Positions 10,084-21,888 of a stretch of 64,000 bases of DNA are shown one piece after another (the first letter of the stretch is position 1; each line of letters begins with the position of its first letter). A program made the position numbers and the translations under genes. Location of the stretch: contig JALUWO010000017.1 in the NCBI GenBank assembly GCA_027019405.1, forward strand, positions 45,808 through 109,807. Direction: 5' to 3'. This DNA comes from Candidatus Altimarinota bacterium. Its GTDB lineage: Bacteria; Patescibacteriota; Gracilibacteria; BD1-5; UBA6164. The notes under the pieces were generated by a model, which was not told the DNA's origin, did not search any database, and worked only from the letters and a program-made list of their open reading frames with translations.

Positions 10084-12168
10084 ATGAAATTAAATGATAT
10101 CTACACAAATCTAGAAAAAACTATTAATCTAAAATGAAATTTAAAAAAAACAAGTATTATTACAAATAAATTAATAAAAACCACTATTGATTCATTAAAG
10201 AACAATTTAAATAAAAATATTTTTTTAAATAAAAGAAAAAAAATTCTTATAAAATCAAAAATCAACAAAGCAATAAATAGTATAAATAAAAAAAATAAAT
10301 TAATAAATAAAAATATAAATCTCAAAAAAATAATATCAAAAGATAATATTTTCTCATTAATAAAAGAAAATTTTACTAGTATCTTTCATAAAAAAAATTT
10401 TTTTAATAAACAAAGAAAAAATAATACTTTTTATTTTATTCTTAAAATAACAATAATAATACTTATATCTGATTTTATAATTGCAAGTCTTTTTCTGTAT
10501 AGTTGAGTTAATGATTTAAAAAATATAAATAAAATAAATACAATTAAACAACTAAATAATTCATATATAAAAACTAGTATTTCATCTTTTTTATATAAGC
10601 CTTTTTCACTAATATCAAGTAATTATATATCAAATATAATAAATATATCTGAACTAATAAAAAATATAGATAAAACCTCAATAATTTATTATAATATATA
10701 TAAAAAGAATAATAAAAACTCTATTTTTATAACAGATATAATAAAAACTAATAGATGAAAAATTATAGAAACATTAACAGACATTAAAAATATAAATATT
10801 AACTTAGAAAAAATAAAAATAAATAAAGATTCTAAATATTTTTCAAACTATATTTTTCTAAAAGATATTTTTTGAAAGCTAGAAACAATTATAATTACAT
10901 ATAAAAATAATCCTCAAACTATTTTAAATATACTTTGAGATAAAAAAATTAAAAAATATATAATATTATTTCAAAACAATGATGAACTAAGGGCTACTTG
11001 AGGTTTTCCTTGAAGTGTATGAATTATTAGTATTTATAAATGAGAAATAATAAATTTTAAAAAAGAAGATATATATAATTTAGAATGGAATATAAATAAA
11101 AATTATAAAAATAAAATTCCTAGCCCAGGGTGAATAAAACAAATAAATCCTTCTTTTACACTAAAGGATTCAAATTACTACTCAAGTTTTTTACAAAGCA
11201 GTACAGCAATAAATTTCTTTTTACAAAAATGATGATACAATTTTAATTGAATAATCTTTATAAATACAAATACTATAAATAAAATTTTAAATTTGATCTG
11301 ATGAGTTTATTTCAAAAAAATAAACACTTTAATAAAATGAAATAATTTCAACACAATAATCTCATTATTAGTTGAATCAAAAATATCAAAACAATGAACT
11401 CTATGAACTCCTAAAAAAATACTTTTTGATTTTAGTCAATTATTTAAAAATAAAATAATAAAATCTCACAAATATATAGAAATATTAAAAATAATTAATA
11501 ATGATATAAAAAAAAGAGAAATTAGTTTCATACTTTTTAATAAAAAAGAGAATACTTTTTTCCAAGATTTAAAACTAAACTGAAATATTAACTACAATAA
11601 ATATAAAAATTTTATTTATCCTATTTTTACTTCACTTAGTCAAAATAAATCTGATAGATATCTAAAAATAAGTTACAATATAAATATAAACAAAACATTA
11701 AATAAAAATAAAAAATGTAATTACATAACAAATTTAGATATAAATTTAAATCATACTTTTAATAAAGAGAAAAAGCAAGATTTAATAAATAAAATGAAAA
11801 ACTTCAATATAAAACCTACAGAAAAATTATTAAATATTCAATGAAACTGAGAAAATAAACAATATATAAGACTTATAATTCCAAATAAAACACTAATAAA
11901 TAAAAATATAAATATAAATATTTTTAAAAATAATAAAACAAATTTAGTTAGTTTTTACACAAAAGAAAAACCTTGAGAAAACAAAAATTATTCTATAAAA
12001 TATATTCAAAATAATTTAACTTGTAACAACTATAATTTCTGATTATTAAAACAAGCCTGAATAAAAAAATATAATATTAATTTTACATATAAAATTAATG
12101 GTAAAATAATAAAAAACATTAATAAAAATAATTTAAATAAAGATTTTTATATAAAAATTGATAAATAA
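10084..12168 (+). CDS. DUF4012 membrane-anchored protein
   Basis: 694 residues. A Lys/Asn-rich N-terminal region of about 110 residues precedes one transmembrane helix (near 115-140, FYFILKITIIILISDFIIA), then a large presumably extracytoplasmic domain. The DUF4012 signature is clear: ILFQNNDELRATGGFPGSVG followed by IISIYKGEI and a later PSPGGIKQINPSF. DUF4012 proteins in Gram-positive and CPR bacteria are often linked to cell-surface polysaccharide or wall assembly, but no reaction is established. Asn, Lys and Ile are very abundant. The gene lies between dnaA and a MurE-type ligase. Confidence 0.82.
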
Positions 12169-12213
12169 AAAAAATTAAGTATAAAATAAACAATAAAATA
12201 TAATATAAAATAT

Positions 12214-13530
12214 ATGTTTCATAAAGTAAAACATTTAGTAGCACTTGATAATCCTCTTAGATTAGCATATCATAAAATAAGAGCAATTATTGCAAATTTT
12301 TACTATGGTTTTCCAAGTAAAGATATGATTATAATTTGAGTAACTTGAACAAATTGAAAAACAACAACTTGTAACTTAATAGCAAAATGATTTATTGAAA
12401 ATTGAGAAGATGTTTTTATGTTTTCAACTGTAAATATAATCATGTGAAAAGAAGAATTCACAAATAAAACAAAAATGACTAGTCCAGATGCTTTTGAATT
12501 ACAAAGATTATTAAAGATAGCTAAACAAAAATGAATCAAGAAAGCCATAATAGAAACAGCTAGTCATTGAATAAAATACAACAGAATCTGGTGAATTAAT
12601 TATGATACAGTAGTTTTAACAAATATAACTCAAGACCATTTAGATCTTCATAGAACAATGGATGATTATGTAAATACAAAATTACAAATTTTTAAAAAAT
12701 TAATATCTTATAAAAGAAAAAAAGATATAAAAAAAACTGCCATAATAAATATAGATAGTAATTATTCAGAGTTATTTTTAGATAAAACTTATGATTCACT
12801 ATATACATATGGAGAAAGTCTGGATGCAACACTAGAAATAAAAAATATAATAGAAGAAAAAAAATATACTTATTTTGATTTAAATATATTAGGTGAAACT
12901 CTAAAATTAAAAACAAAACTAAGAGGTATTTTTAATATATACAATATAACTGCTGCTATCTGAGTTTTTATGAGTTTCTGATTATCAAAAGAAAAGATAA
13001 TAAATATTGTAGAACATATAAAATGAATCCCTTGAAGACTGGAAGAAGTAGAAAATACAGAATGATACCAGATTTTTATAGATTATGCACATACTGCTGA
13101 TGCTTTAGAAAATGTAATTAATTCTTTAAATAAGATAAAATGAAGTTGAAGACTTATAACAGTTTTTTGAGCAACTGGTGATAGAGACAAAAGTAAAAGA
13201 CCTATTATGTGACAAGTAGTATCCAAAAATTCTGATTTTGTAATACTTACACAAGATGATGATTATTCTGAAAATACAACTGATATAATAAAAGATGTAT
13301 TACCATGAATAGAAAGAGTAGAATGAGAAGATTTTTGGATAATTCCTAATAGAGAAGATGCTATAAGAACAGCTTTAGTTAGCTGAAAAAAATGAGATAT
13401 TATTTTAATAGCTTGAAAATGAGATGAACATGTAATGGTTACACAAAAATGAACAATACCATGGCATGACAAAACAAAAGTTGAAGAAATCTTAAAAGGA
13501 TTAGATGAAAATAAAATTATAGAAAGTTAA
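12214..13530 (+). CDS. MurE-type UDP-N-acetylmuramyl peptide ligase
   Basis: 438 residues, Mur ligase family. The ATP loop GVTGTNGKTTTCNL begins about residue 42; ETASHGI, LTNITQDHLDLH and NIDSNYSE follow, then the C-terminal domain with GRLEEVENTEGYQIFIDYAHTADAL split over two motifs and FGATGDRDKSKRP. This order is that of MurE, which adds the third residue of the peptidoglycan stem peptide. The N-terminal UDP-binding domain is short (about 40 residues before the ATP loop, where MurE usually has about 100). The DNPR/DDPN determinant of the added amino acid reads DDDYSEN, so DAP versus Lys cannot be predicted. Confidence 0.85.
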
Positions 13531-13570
13531 TTATAATTTTCTTGTTTTAATTGATAAAATAATAAAAAAT

Positions 13571-15007
13571 ATGAGTCTTTATCTTAAATATAGACCACAA
13601 GATTTTGAAAGTCTTGTCTGACAAGATTTTATAAAAAAAACTTTAAGGAATGCAATAAAAAATAATAAAACTGTTTGAGCATATCTTTTTTGTTGACCTA
13701 GATGAACATGAAAAACATCAACAGCTAGAATTGTAGCAAAAGCAATTAATTGTTTAAATCCAAATAACTGAGATCCATGTAATGAATGTAAAATATGTAA
13801 AGCAATAAATAATGAATCTTTGGTTGATGTTATAGAAATAGATGCAGCAAGTAATACCTGAGTAGATAATATTAGAGAATTAATAGAAAAATCTCATTTT
13901 ACACCAACATATTCAAAATACAAAGTATATATAATAGATGAAGTTCATATGTTATCAAAATGAGCTTTTAATGCATTATTAAAAACATTAGAAGAACCTC
14001 CAAAATATTTAAAATTCATATTAGCAACAACTGAAACACACAAAGTTCCTGATACTATTATATCAAGATGTCAAAGATATGATTTTAAGAGTATATCAAA
14101 AGAAGATATAAAAAAAAGACTTGAATTTATATCAAAAAAAGAAAGCATAAAAATTGATAAAGATTCTTTAGATTATATTATAAATAATAGTTGATGAGCA
14201 CTTAGAAATGCAATAAATATATTTGAACAATTTATTGATAATTGAGAAATTAATTATAAAAATATAAGTTCCACTCTTTGACTTGTAAAAAATGAAGAAT
14301 TAAAAGATTTTTTAAATAAATTATTAAAAAAAGATAAAGAAATCATTAATAATTATGAACAATTAATTGAAAATTGAAAAAATATAAAACTTTTTTCAAA
14401 AGAATTATTATTCTATATAAGAGATAGTATACTAGAAGATTTAAAAGAAAATAAAGATATAAGTAATAAATTATCAATTATTGATATCTTAGATGAAACT
14501 ATCTCAAAAATGAAAAATTCAATTGATGAAAATACAACATTTACAATCTGAATATTAAAAATAATAAATCCATTATCAAATCATTTTATAAAAACAAAAG
14601 AACTAAATAAAACAGAAACCAATACAATCATAAAAGAAATAAAAAAATCAAACACAATAGAAAAGAACATAAACACCAAAAAAGAAGAAAATAAAAAAGA
14701 ACTAGATATAAATGATATTTGAGATATCTTTTGAGATACTAGTGATACTATAAAAAATGAAGAAAAAAAAGAAAATAATATTTTTGATAAACAAAAGTAT
14801 TTAAATCTACTTAAAGAACTTTGAGTAAAATGAATGATAGTAGCAAGTATTAAAGCATCTGATTTTTCTTTTAATAATCAAGAATTAACAATAAAATTTA
14901 AAACAAGTTTTGTATTAAATCAAGTAAATTCAGCAGATAATATAGCTATTTTAAATCAAGCATTAGAAAAAATGTGATTTAAAGATATAAAAATTATTTT
15001 AAAATAA
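13571..15007 (+). CDS. dnaX: DNA polymerase III gamma/tau subunit DnaX
   Basis: 478 residues. This is the clamp-loader ATPase. The N-terminus MSLYLKYRPQDFESLVGQ is diagnostic; Walker A is GPRGTGKTSTARIV and the zinc module has C at NCLNPNNGDPCNECKIC. Walker B IIDEVHMLS, SRC-type sensor IISRCQRYDF and GGALRNAIN (sensor 2) follow. The C-terminal third contains an acidic/Lys-rich linker and an alpha/beta tail (KELGVKGMIVASIKAS). I saw no slippery sequence that would make a short gamma form. It is followed 1 base later by the truncated priA, suggesting translational coupling. Confidence 0.94.
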
Positions 15008-15008
15008 T

Positions 15009-15980
15009 ATGTATTGTTTAGTATCTACATTTTCAAATACCTTTGATCAACTAGGATTATTATATTTTATTCCTAGTTTTTTAGAAAAAGAAATAAAAAT
15101 AGGACAAATAGTTGAAATACCAATTTGAACAAAAATAGAAATAGCTGTAGTATTAAAAATATGAACTCTAGAAAAAATAAACATTTTAAATATAGATAAA
15201 AATAAAATAAAATCTATCATATCTATAAAAAATAATTTTATTTTTTTAACAGAAAAACAAATAAAATTAGCACAATATATATCACAATACTATTTTTCTC
15301 ATATTCACAATAGTATTTCTTTATTTTTCCCAAAAAATTTAAGAGAAAAAATCAAAAAAGATAAAATAAATTCTCATCTAATATCTCTTAAAAGAGAAGA
15401 ATGTAAATATAATTTTGATTTTAAAAAAAACTTATCAGAAAAACAAGAAGAAATTTTTAAAAAAATTCAAAATTCAAAAGAAAAAAAGTTTTTACTACAC
15501 TGAGTAACAGGGAGCTGAAAAACTGAAATTTATATAAAATTAATTAAGCAACAACTAGAGTTATGAAAACAAAGTCTTTTACTTATTCCTGAAATAATTT
15601 TAACTAATCAACTTGAAACAAGACTTAAAAAAGTATTTTGAGAAAATATTTTAGTTTTAAATTCAAGTATTACAGAAGCCAATAAAACAAAAGCTTGGAT
15701 TTTTATTTATCAAAACCAAGCAAAAATCATAATCTGAACCAGATCAGCACTTTTTTATCCTTTTAATAATTTATGACTAATTATCATAGATGAAGAACAT
15801 GATAATTCCTATATTTCAGACCAAACTCCAAGATACAATTCCATAGAAATAGCTAATAAAATTACAGATTTAAATTGAAACAAACTATTACTAGCTAGTT
15901 GAACACCAAGCATAAAATCAATGTATCAAGCAATAAAAGGGAAGTATAAATTATTAAAGTTATTAAAAAAATTTGAATAA
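15009..15980 (+). CDS. priA: PriA primosomal protein, C-terminally truncated
   Basis: 323 residues, whereas PriA is normally about 700-800. It has the N-terminal 3'-end-binding domain, Walker A HGVTGSGKTEIY (about 165-176), LLIPEIILT, GTRSALFYPF, the DEEH box in IIIDEEHD, and the ASGTPS motif III. It stops after YKLLKLLKKFE, exactly where the zinc-binding insertion and second RecA-like domain should begin. A terminator follows at once, and no remnant of the missing half is visible downstream. It could be a decayed gene or a lineage-specific short form that acts without the helicase half. Known PriA restarts stalled forks. Confidence 0.8.
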
Positions 15981-15982
15981 AA

Positions 15983-16020
15983 AAATAAACAAAACTAAAT
16001 AGTTTTGTTTATTTTTTCTT
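15983..16020. terminator. Bidirectional terminator between priA and ABC-F gene
   Basis: A nearly perfect stem AATAAACAAAACTA / TAGTTTTGTTTATT with a tiny loop, flanked by A-rich and T-rich runs that work in both directions. The stop of the minus-strand ABC-F gene (16009-16011) lies in it. Confidence 0.85.
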
Positions 16021-17745
16021 TTTACTTCATTTTCTTTTCTTTGAGTCTCAAAATTTATTTTTCATTCTTTTTATTTGCCTTTCTGAAAGTTTTTCTTCCA
16101 AAACTAAATTAAGTTCAGCTTCTTCATCAAATAAATTAAAATCCATATCTATTCAATTTTCAAGTTTAAATCTATAGTCTTCATAATTTCAATATGAAAT
16201 TGAAAGTTCTCAGTCTTGAATAAACCAAATATTTGTAGCAAGCTTATTAACAAAATATCTATCATGAGATATAAATAATATTGTTCCAGAATATTTATTT
16301 AAAGCAGATTCAAGTGCTTCTCTTGTATCATAATCCAGATGATTTGTTGGTTCATCAAGAATAAGTAAATTTGATGGAGTTTGTCATAAAATAGCAAAAA
16401 GTAGTTTTGAAGTTTGTCATCAAGATAATTCTGAAACTTTCTTATCTAAATCAGTTTTTTCAAATAAATAATGTTTTAAGAATCAAATCAAATGTTCATC
16501 TGGATATTCTAAACCAAATTTTTCAAAATTATCTCTAATTGTTTTATTTTTATCAAGTTCTTCATGAAGTTGAGAATAATAAACTATTTTAGTAGTTTTT
16601 CATTTATTGAAATATCAATCCAAAACTGGAATTTGTCACATAATAGTTTTAAGTAAAGTTGATTTTCAAACTCAATTTTCTCAAACTATTCAAATTCTTT
16701 GTCATTTATATAAAGTAGCATCTGAAATATAAAATAATGGATCTTTTCTTCATATAAACACTTCTTTAAAAATAAGCATTTTTTCTGAACTATCTTTATA
16801 TTCCTCAAAGAAAAATTTTGGTTTTCTTGGAATATAAGGTTTTTCTATTTTTTCCATTTTATCAATCATCTTTTCTCTTGATTTTGCCCATCAAGCTCTA
16901 GAACCAGCTCTAAATCTATTAATTAATTGCTCTTGTTTTTTTATATATTCAGCCTGTCTTTCCCAATCTTGCATTTTCTTTTTTTCTCTTCTTTCTCTTT
17001 CTAATACATATCATGAATAATCTGTATGATAAAATTCTATTCACAAAGTTCACTGAATTTCATAAGTTTTATTACAAGTTTTATCTAAAAATTCTCTATC
17101 ATGAGAAATAATTACATAACCTCATTTCCATTTATTTTTTAAATAAGATTCAAGCCATTCAACTCAAGCTATATCTATAAAATTTGTTGGTTCATCTAGA
17201 AATAAAATATCTGGTGATTGTAATAATATTTTAGCTAGAGCAATTTTTGTTCTTTGTCATCAACTTACTTCTACTAATTTTTTATCAAGTAAATCCAAAA
17301 TTCACATTCAATTAGCAACTCAATGGATTTTATTATCTACTTCATTTCATCAAAAATTATTATATTGTTCTAAAAAAGAAGTATATTCTTCTATTAAATC
17401 CATATCTTCAGGATTTTCTTGCATTTTCTCTTCTATTTCTTTTATTTTATCATCCAATTCTAGCACTTTACTAAAAGCTTGTTTTAATTCTTCTTTTACT
17501 GTTTTTTCTTCATTATCTGAATAAATTTGATTTAAATATCACAAACTAAGATTTCATATATTTTCTATATATCAATCAAAATTTTTATTTTCTCAAATAA
17601 GTAACTTAAAAAAACTTGTTTTACCTACTCAGTTTGGTCAAACAATTGCTATTTTATCATTTTCATTCAATGTAAGTTCTATATTTTTTAGAACTTCTTT
17701 ATCTTGAAATTCAAGTTTATCTATTTTTATTTTTAAATGTTTCAA
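16009..17745 (-). CDS. ABC-F family ATPase (ribosome-associated)
   Basis: 578 residues with two ABC cassettes and no membrane domain. Walker A motifs are GPNGVGKTSFF and GENGVGKSTLL; signatures are [13 protein letters not shown] and [12 protein letters not shown]; Walker B stretches are [12 protein letters not shown] and [12 protein letters not shown]. The linker between them is long, charged and coiled ([19 protein letters not shown] region), like the P-site interaction motif of EttA/Uup-type factors. ABC-F proteins act on the ribosome (translation of difficult sequences or antibiotic protection). The best start is a TTG preceded by AGGAA; no ATG precedes the first beta strand. Which ABC-F subfamily it belongs to is unclear. 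Confidence 0.9.
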
Positions 17746-17895
17746 TTTCCTATAAATTAATTTTATAAATATATTCTAAATATTTTATTTTAAAAGTAAA
17801 TATTATAATTAATTTTAATGATTTTTATTTTGCAAAAACTAAGCTTTTTTGTAAAATAAAACAGCTTTTTAAAATATATTAAAAAAATAAATAAA

Positions 17896-19761
<1,866 letters not shown>

Positions 19762-19765
19762 TATA

Positions 19766-19811
19766 TTGACAAATACTATTTTTATATATAATATAAAAAT
19801 AGTATTTTTTA
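19766..19811 (+). promoter_or_regulatory. Promoter embedded in the ftsH terminator hairpin
   Basis: TTGACA (19766-19771) with TATAAT-like elements at 19787-19794 (spacer 15-17). The same bases form a long hairpin, AAATACTATTTTTATAT / ATATAAAAATAGTATTT, followed by T. The site can therefore end the ftsH transcript and start the next one. The next ATG is at 19825. Confidence 0.6.
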
Positions 19812-19824
19812 AAACATTATTTTT

Positions 19825-20196
19825 ATGTTAAGTAAAGTTAAAAGTTTTTTTTGAAAACAAAAACCAGTAGAAATACAAAAAGAAATATCTAAAGAAGAAC
19901 TTGAAGAATATATCCAAGAAACACTTAATAAGAATAGTACTTTTTTATGAATAAAAAAAGATCCATTAAAAAGATATTCAGCTTTTAATGATTATGAAAC
20001 TGATGTATATAAAATAAATAATGATACATTAAATAAAATTTCAGAAATATTAAAAGTAAAAGATTTAGAACTAAATAAAAAAAAGAGTTTTGAAGATAAT
20101 GAATATGATATAAGTTTTTCACAAAAAACTATAAAATGAAGTATAACTCAAATAATAAAATCAGTTATATTAATCATAGAGGAGAAAAACACATAA
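19825..20196 (+). CDS. Hypothetical 123-residue protein
   Basis: Small Lys/Glu-rich soluble protein starting MLSKVKSFFGKQKPVEIQ. An acidic helix KEELEEYIQETLNK comes early. No signal peptide, membrane helix or Cys is present. It contains TGA-Gly codons and has its own promoter and a terminator hairpin covering its stop. I do not recognise a family. It sits between ftsH and a convergent PilT-like ATPase gene, separated from the latter by 400 bases of repeats. The start is the first ATG after the promoter. Confidence 0.6.
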
Positions 20197-20220
20197 GTTA
20201 ACATAATATAACTTATGTGA
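20189..20220 (+). terminator. Hairpin at the end of the 123-residue gene
   Basis: CACATAAGTTA / TAACTTATGTG inverted repeat (11 bp) with a loop of about 9 bases, overlapping the stop codon. It lacks a strong T run, so termination may be assisted by the next hairpin. Confidence 0.5.
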
Positions 20221-20229
20221 ACTAACTAT

Positions 20230-20321
20230 AATGTTTTAAAAAAGCCAATTTAGTTTTAAATCATATTTTTTATGTATGATTCTATACTAATTTATAATGG
20301 CTATTATAAAACATTTTTTTA
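20230..20321 (+). ncRNA. Long imperfect hairpin ending in a T run (possible small RNA or compound terminator)
   Basis: Nested stems: ATGTTTTA with TAAAACAT, AGCCA with TGGCT, TTAGT with ACTAA and AATCATA with TATGATT around a short T-rich loop, followed by seven Ts. The whole is an about 85-nt rod. It may be a small stable RNA, a processed 3' end or a palindromic element; nothing identifies it further. Confidence 0.35.
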
Positions 20322-20412
20322 TTTCAATAATTTTTTGTATATACAATGTCTAGACACTGTAATTATACATATCTTTACAAAACACTAATTATTAATTTTT
20401 GTAAAACTTAAG

Positions 20413-20471
20413 AAAGAATTAATAAAACTCATTGTATAAAAAAATTATACAATGAGTTTTATTAATTCTTT
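20413..20471. repeat. Perfect 27-bp inverted repeat
   Basis: Left arm 20413-20439 and right arm 20445-20471 are exact complements separated by five As. The central part is CTCATTGTATAA with its complement. It lies directly before the pentanucleotide array. It could act as a bidirectional terminator between convergent genes, but it is longer and more perfect than the other terminators here. Confidence 0.8.
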
Positions 20472-20566
20472 ATATTATATTATATTATATTATATTATAT
20501 TATATTATATTATATTATATTATATTATATTATATTATATTATATTATATTATATTATATTATATT
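20471..20566. repeat. Pentanucleotide tandem repeat (TATAT)x19
   Basis: About 19 uninterrupted copies of the 5-base unit TATAT over 96 bases. Arrays this long and perfect are prone to slipped-strand changes. It is located between convergent genes, so copy number would not directly alter a promoter of the known genes. Confidence 0.95.
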
Positions 20567-20605
20567 GATATATCTTTTATAAAAAAATATTATGTGATGT
20601 ATTAA

Positions 20606-21631
20606 TTATTTTAAAAGTTCTAATTCTATATCATAAGTTTCTTTTGAAATTTTTCAATTTTTATATAATTCTTTTAAAGAATCTCTCATTTGTCTCATTC
20701 ATTCATTTTTAGAAGTTTCTATTACTGAATTTATTTTATGTACTTCTCATTTTCTAATTAAATTTGATATTCAAATTGAATTAACTAATATTTCTGTAGA
20801 AATAATTCTATTATTATCAGTTCAAGGAATAAGTTTTTGCCAAACTACTCATATAAGAGATTCTGCTAACTGTCCTTTAATTTGATCTTTCTCTCAAGAT
20901 GGAAACATATCTATTATTCTTCATATTGTTCTAGCTGCTCAAGAAGTATGTAATGTAGCAAATACTAAATTTCATGTTTCAGCTGCTCTAAGTGCTAGTC
21001 TAAAAGTTTCTAAATCTCTCATTTCTCAAATCATTATAACATCAGGAGCTTCTCTTAAAGCATATTTCAATCAATTATCAAAGCTTAATGTATCATTCCC
21101 TACTTCCCTTTGTTCAACTAATGATTTTTCAGATTTATAAATAAATTCTATTGGATCTTCTATTGTAATTATATGTTTTGATTTATTTAAGTTTATACTA
21201 TTTAATAAAGAAGCTAATGTTGTAGTTTTTCCAGATCAAACAGATCAAGTAATTAAAACTAATCAATTTTTTCTTTTAGTGAAATTTATAATTGATTCTG
21301 GTAATCAAAGCTCATCAAAAAAAGGAATTTTTCAAGGAATAATTCTAAAAACTAATCAAAATCATTCCCTAACTCAAAAAATATTAACTCTAAATCTAAT
21401 CTTTCATAATGATATTCAAAAATCCAATTCTTTATTTTTATAAAAAATATCTTGTTGAGTTTTTTTTGTTATTTGTAAGAATATACTATTCATAGTTTCT
21501 TCTTTTAGAATTCAAAATTCATCAAGAAAGACTATTTTTCAATTTATTTTATAACAAACTCTTTTATTTGGTGATAATATAACATCTGAAACATTTAAGT
21601 TAACTGCCTTTTTTAAAATTTCTTTTATCAT
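20606..21631 (-). CDS. PilT-like type IV pilus ATPase
   Basis: 341 residues. This is a secretion-type hexameric ATPase of the PilT group, which powers pilus retraction. Walker A reads [15 protein letters not shown] (the usual GPTGSGKST is altered). The Asp box is IEDPIEFIY, Walker B is [15 protein letters not shown], and the His box is FATLHTSGAARTIGR. The C-terminal helices are [17 protein letters not shown] second paralogue is at 26054-27139, and a prepilin gene lies between them. TGA-Gly codons are frequent. Retraction versus another role cannot be decided from sequence alone. Confidence 0.9.
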
Positions 21632-21691
21632 AAAGTATTTTTATATAATATTTTATATAATATTAGCACAAAAAAAAATAAAAAACAAATT

Positions 21692-21718
21692 TTGACTTAT
21701 TTATTTTTTTTATATAAT
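21692..21718 (+). promoter_or_regulatory. Promoter of the thrS leader
   Basis: TTGACT (21692-21697) and TATAAT (21713-21718), spacer 15. This predicts a transcript start near 21725, about 165 bases before the thrS ATG. Confidence 0.7.
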
Positions 21719-21724
21719 TAGTTT

Positions 21725-21868
21725 ATATTTCTTAACAAGGCATTATGTACCTAGCACAACTTGAAACCATTACAATAGTTACTTCTATTATAAAATAGGA
21801 GATTTTGTGCATTTTTAAGAAAGTAATAAAAAACACAGAAACTCCTATTTATAAATAGGAGTTTTTTA
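21725..21868 (+). promoter_or_regulatory. Probable transcription-attenuation leader of thrS
   Basis: The leader holds a closing stem GCACAA (21754-21759) with TTGTGC (21805-21810) and an inner stem AATAG/CTATT. It ends in a strong intrinsic terminator ACTCCTATTT/AAATAGGAGT (21841-21862) plus T run. The upstream segment AAATAGGAG (21793-21801) is identical to the terminator's 3' arm and perfectly complementary to its 5' arm (21842-21850). The two pairings exclude each other, as in an antiterminator/terminator switch. I see no T-box consensus, so the ligand or trans-factor is unknown. Confidence 0.55.
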
Positions 21869-21888
21869 ATTTTTAACAATAAATACAA

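Larger units (their letters stand above)
20197..20605. other. Gene-free, hairpin-rich spacer
   Basis: No reading frame with convincing content on either strand. Besides the hairpins and array listed separately, it contains ACAATGTCTAGACACTGT (20344-20361, near-palindromic around TGTCTAGACA) and a TTTACAAAA / TTTTTGTAAA hairpin at about 20374-20405. Confidence 0.7.

Noticed and set aside
16009..17745. ABC transporter ATPase
   Set aside because: Two cassettes in one chain with an ABC-F linker and no membrane partner genes nearby; it is a ribosome-type ABC-F protein.
21725..21868. T-box riboswitch for thrS
   Set aside because: No TGGNACC element or recognisable specifier loop; only a generic terminator/antiterminator pairing can be supported.
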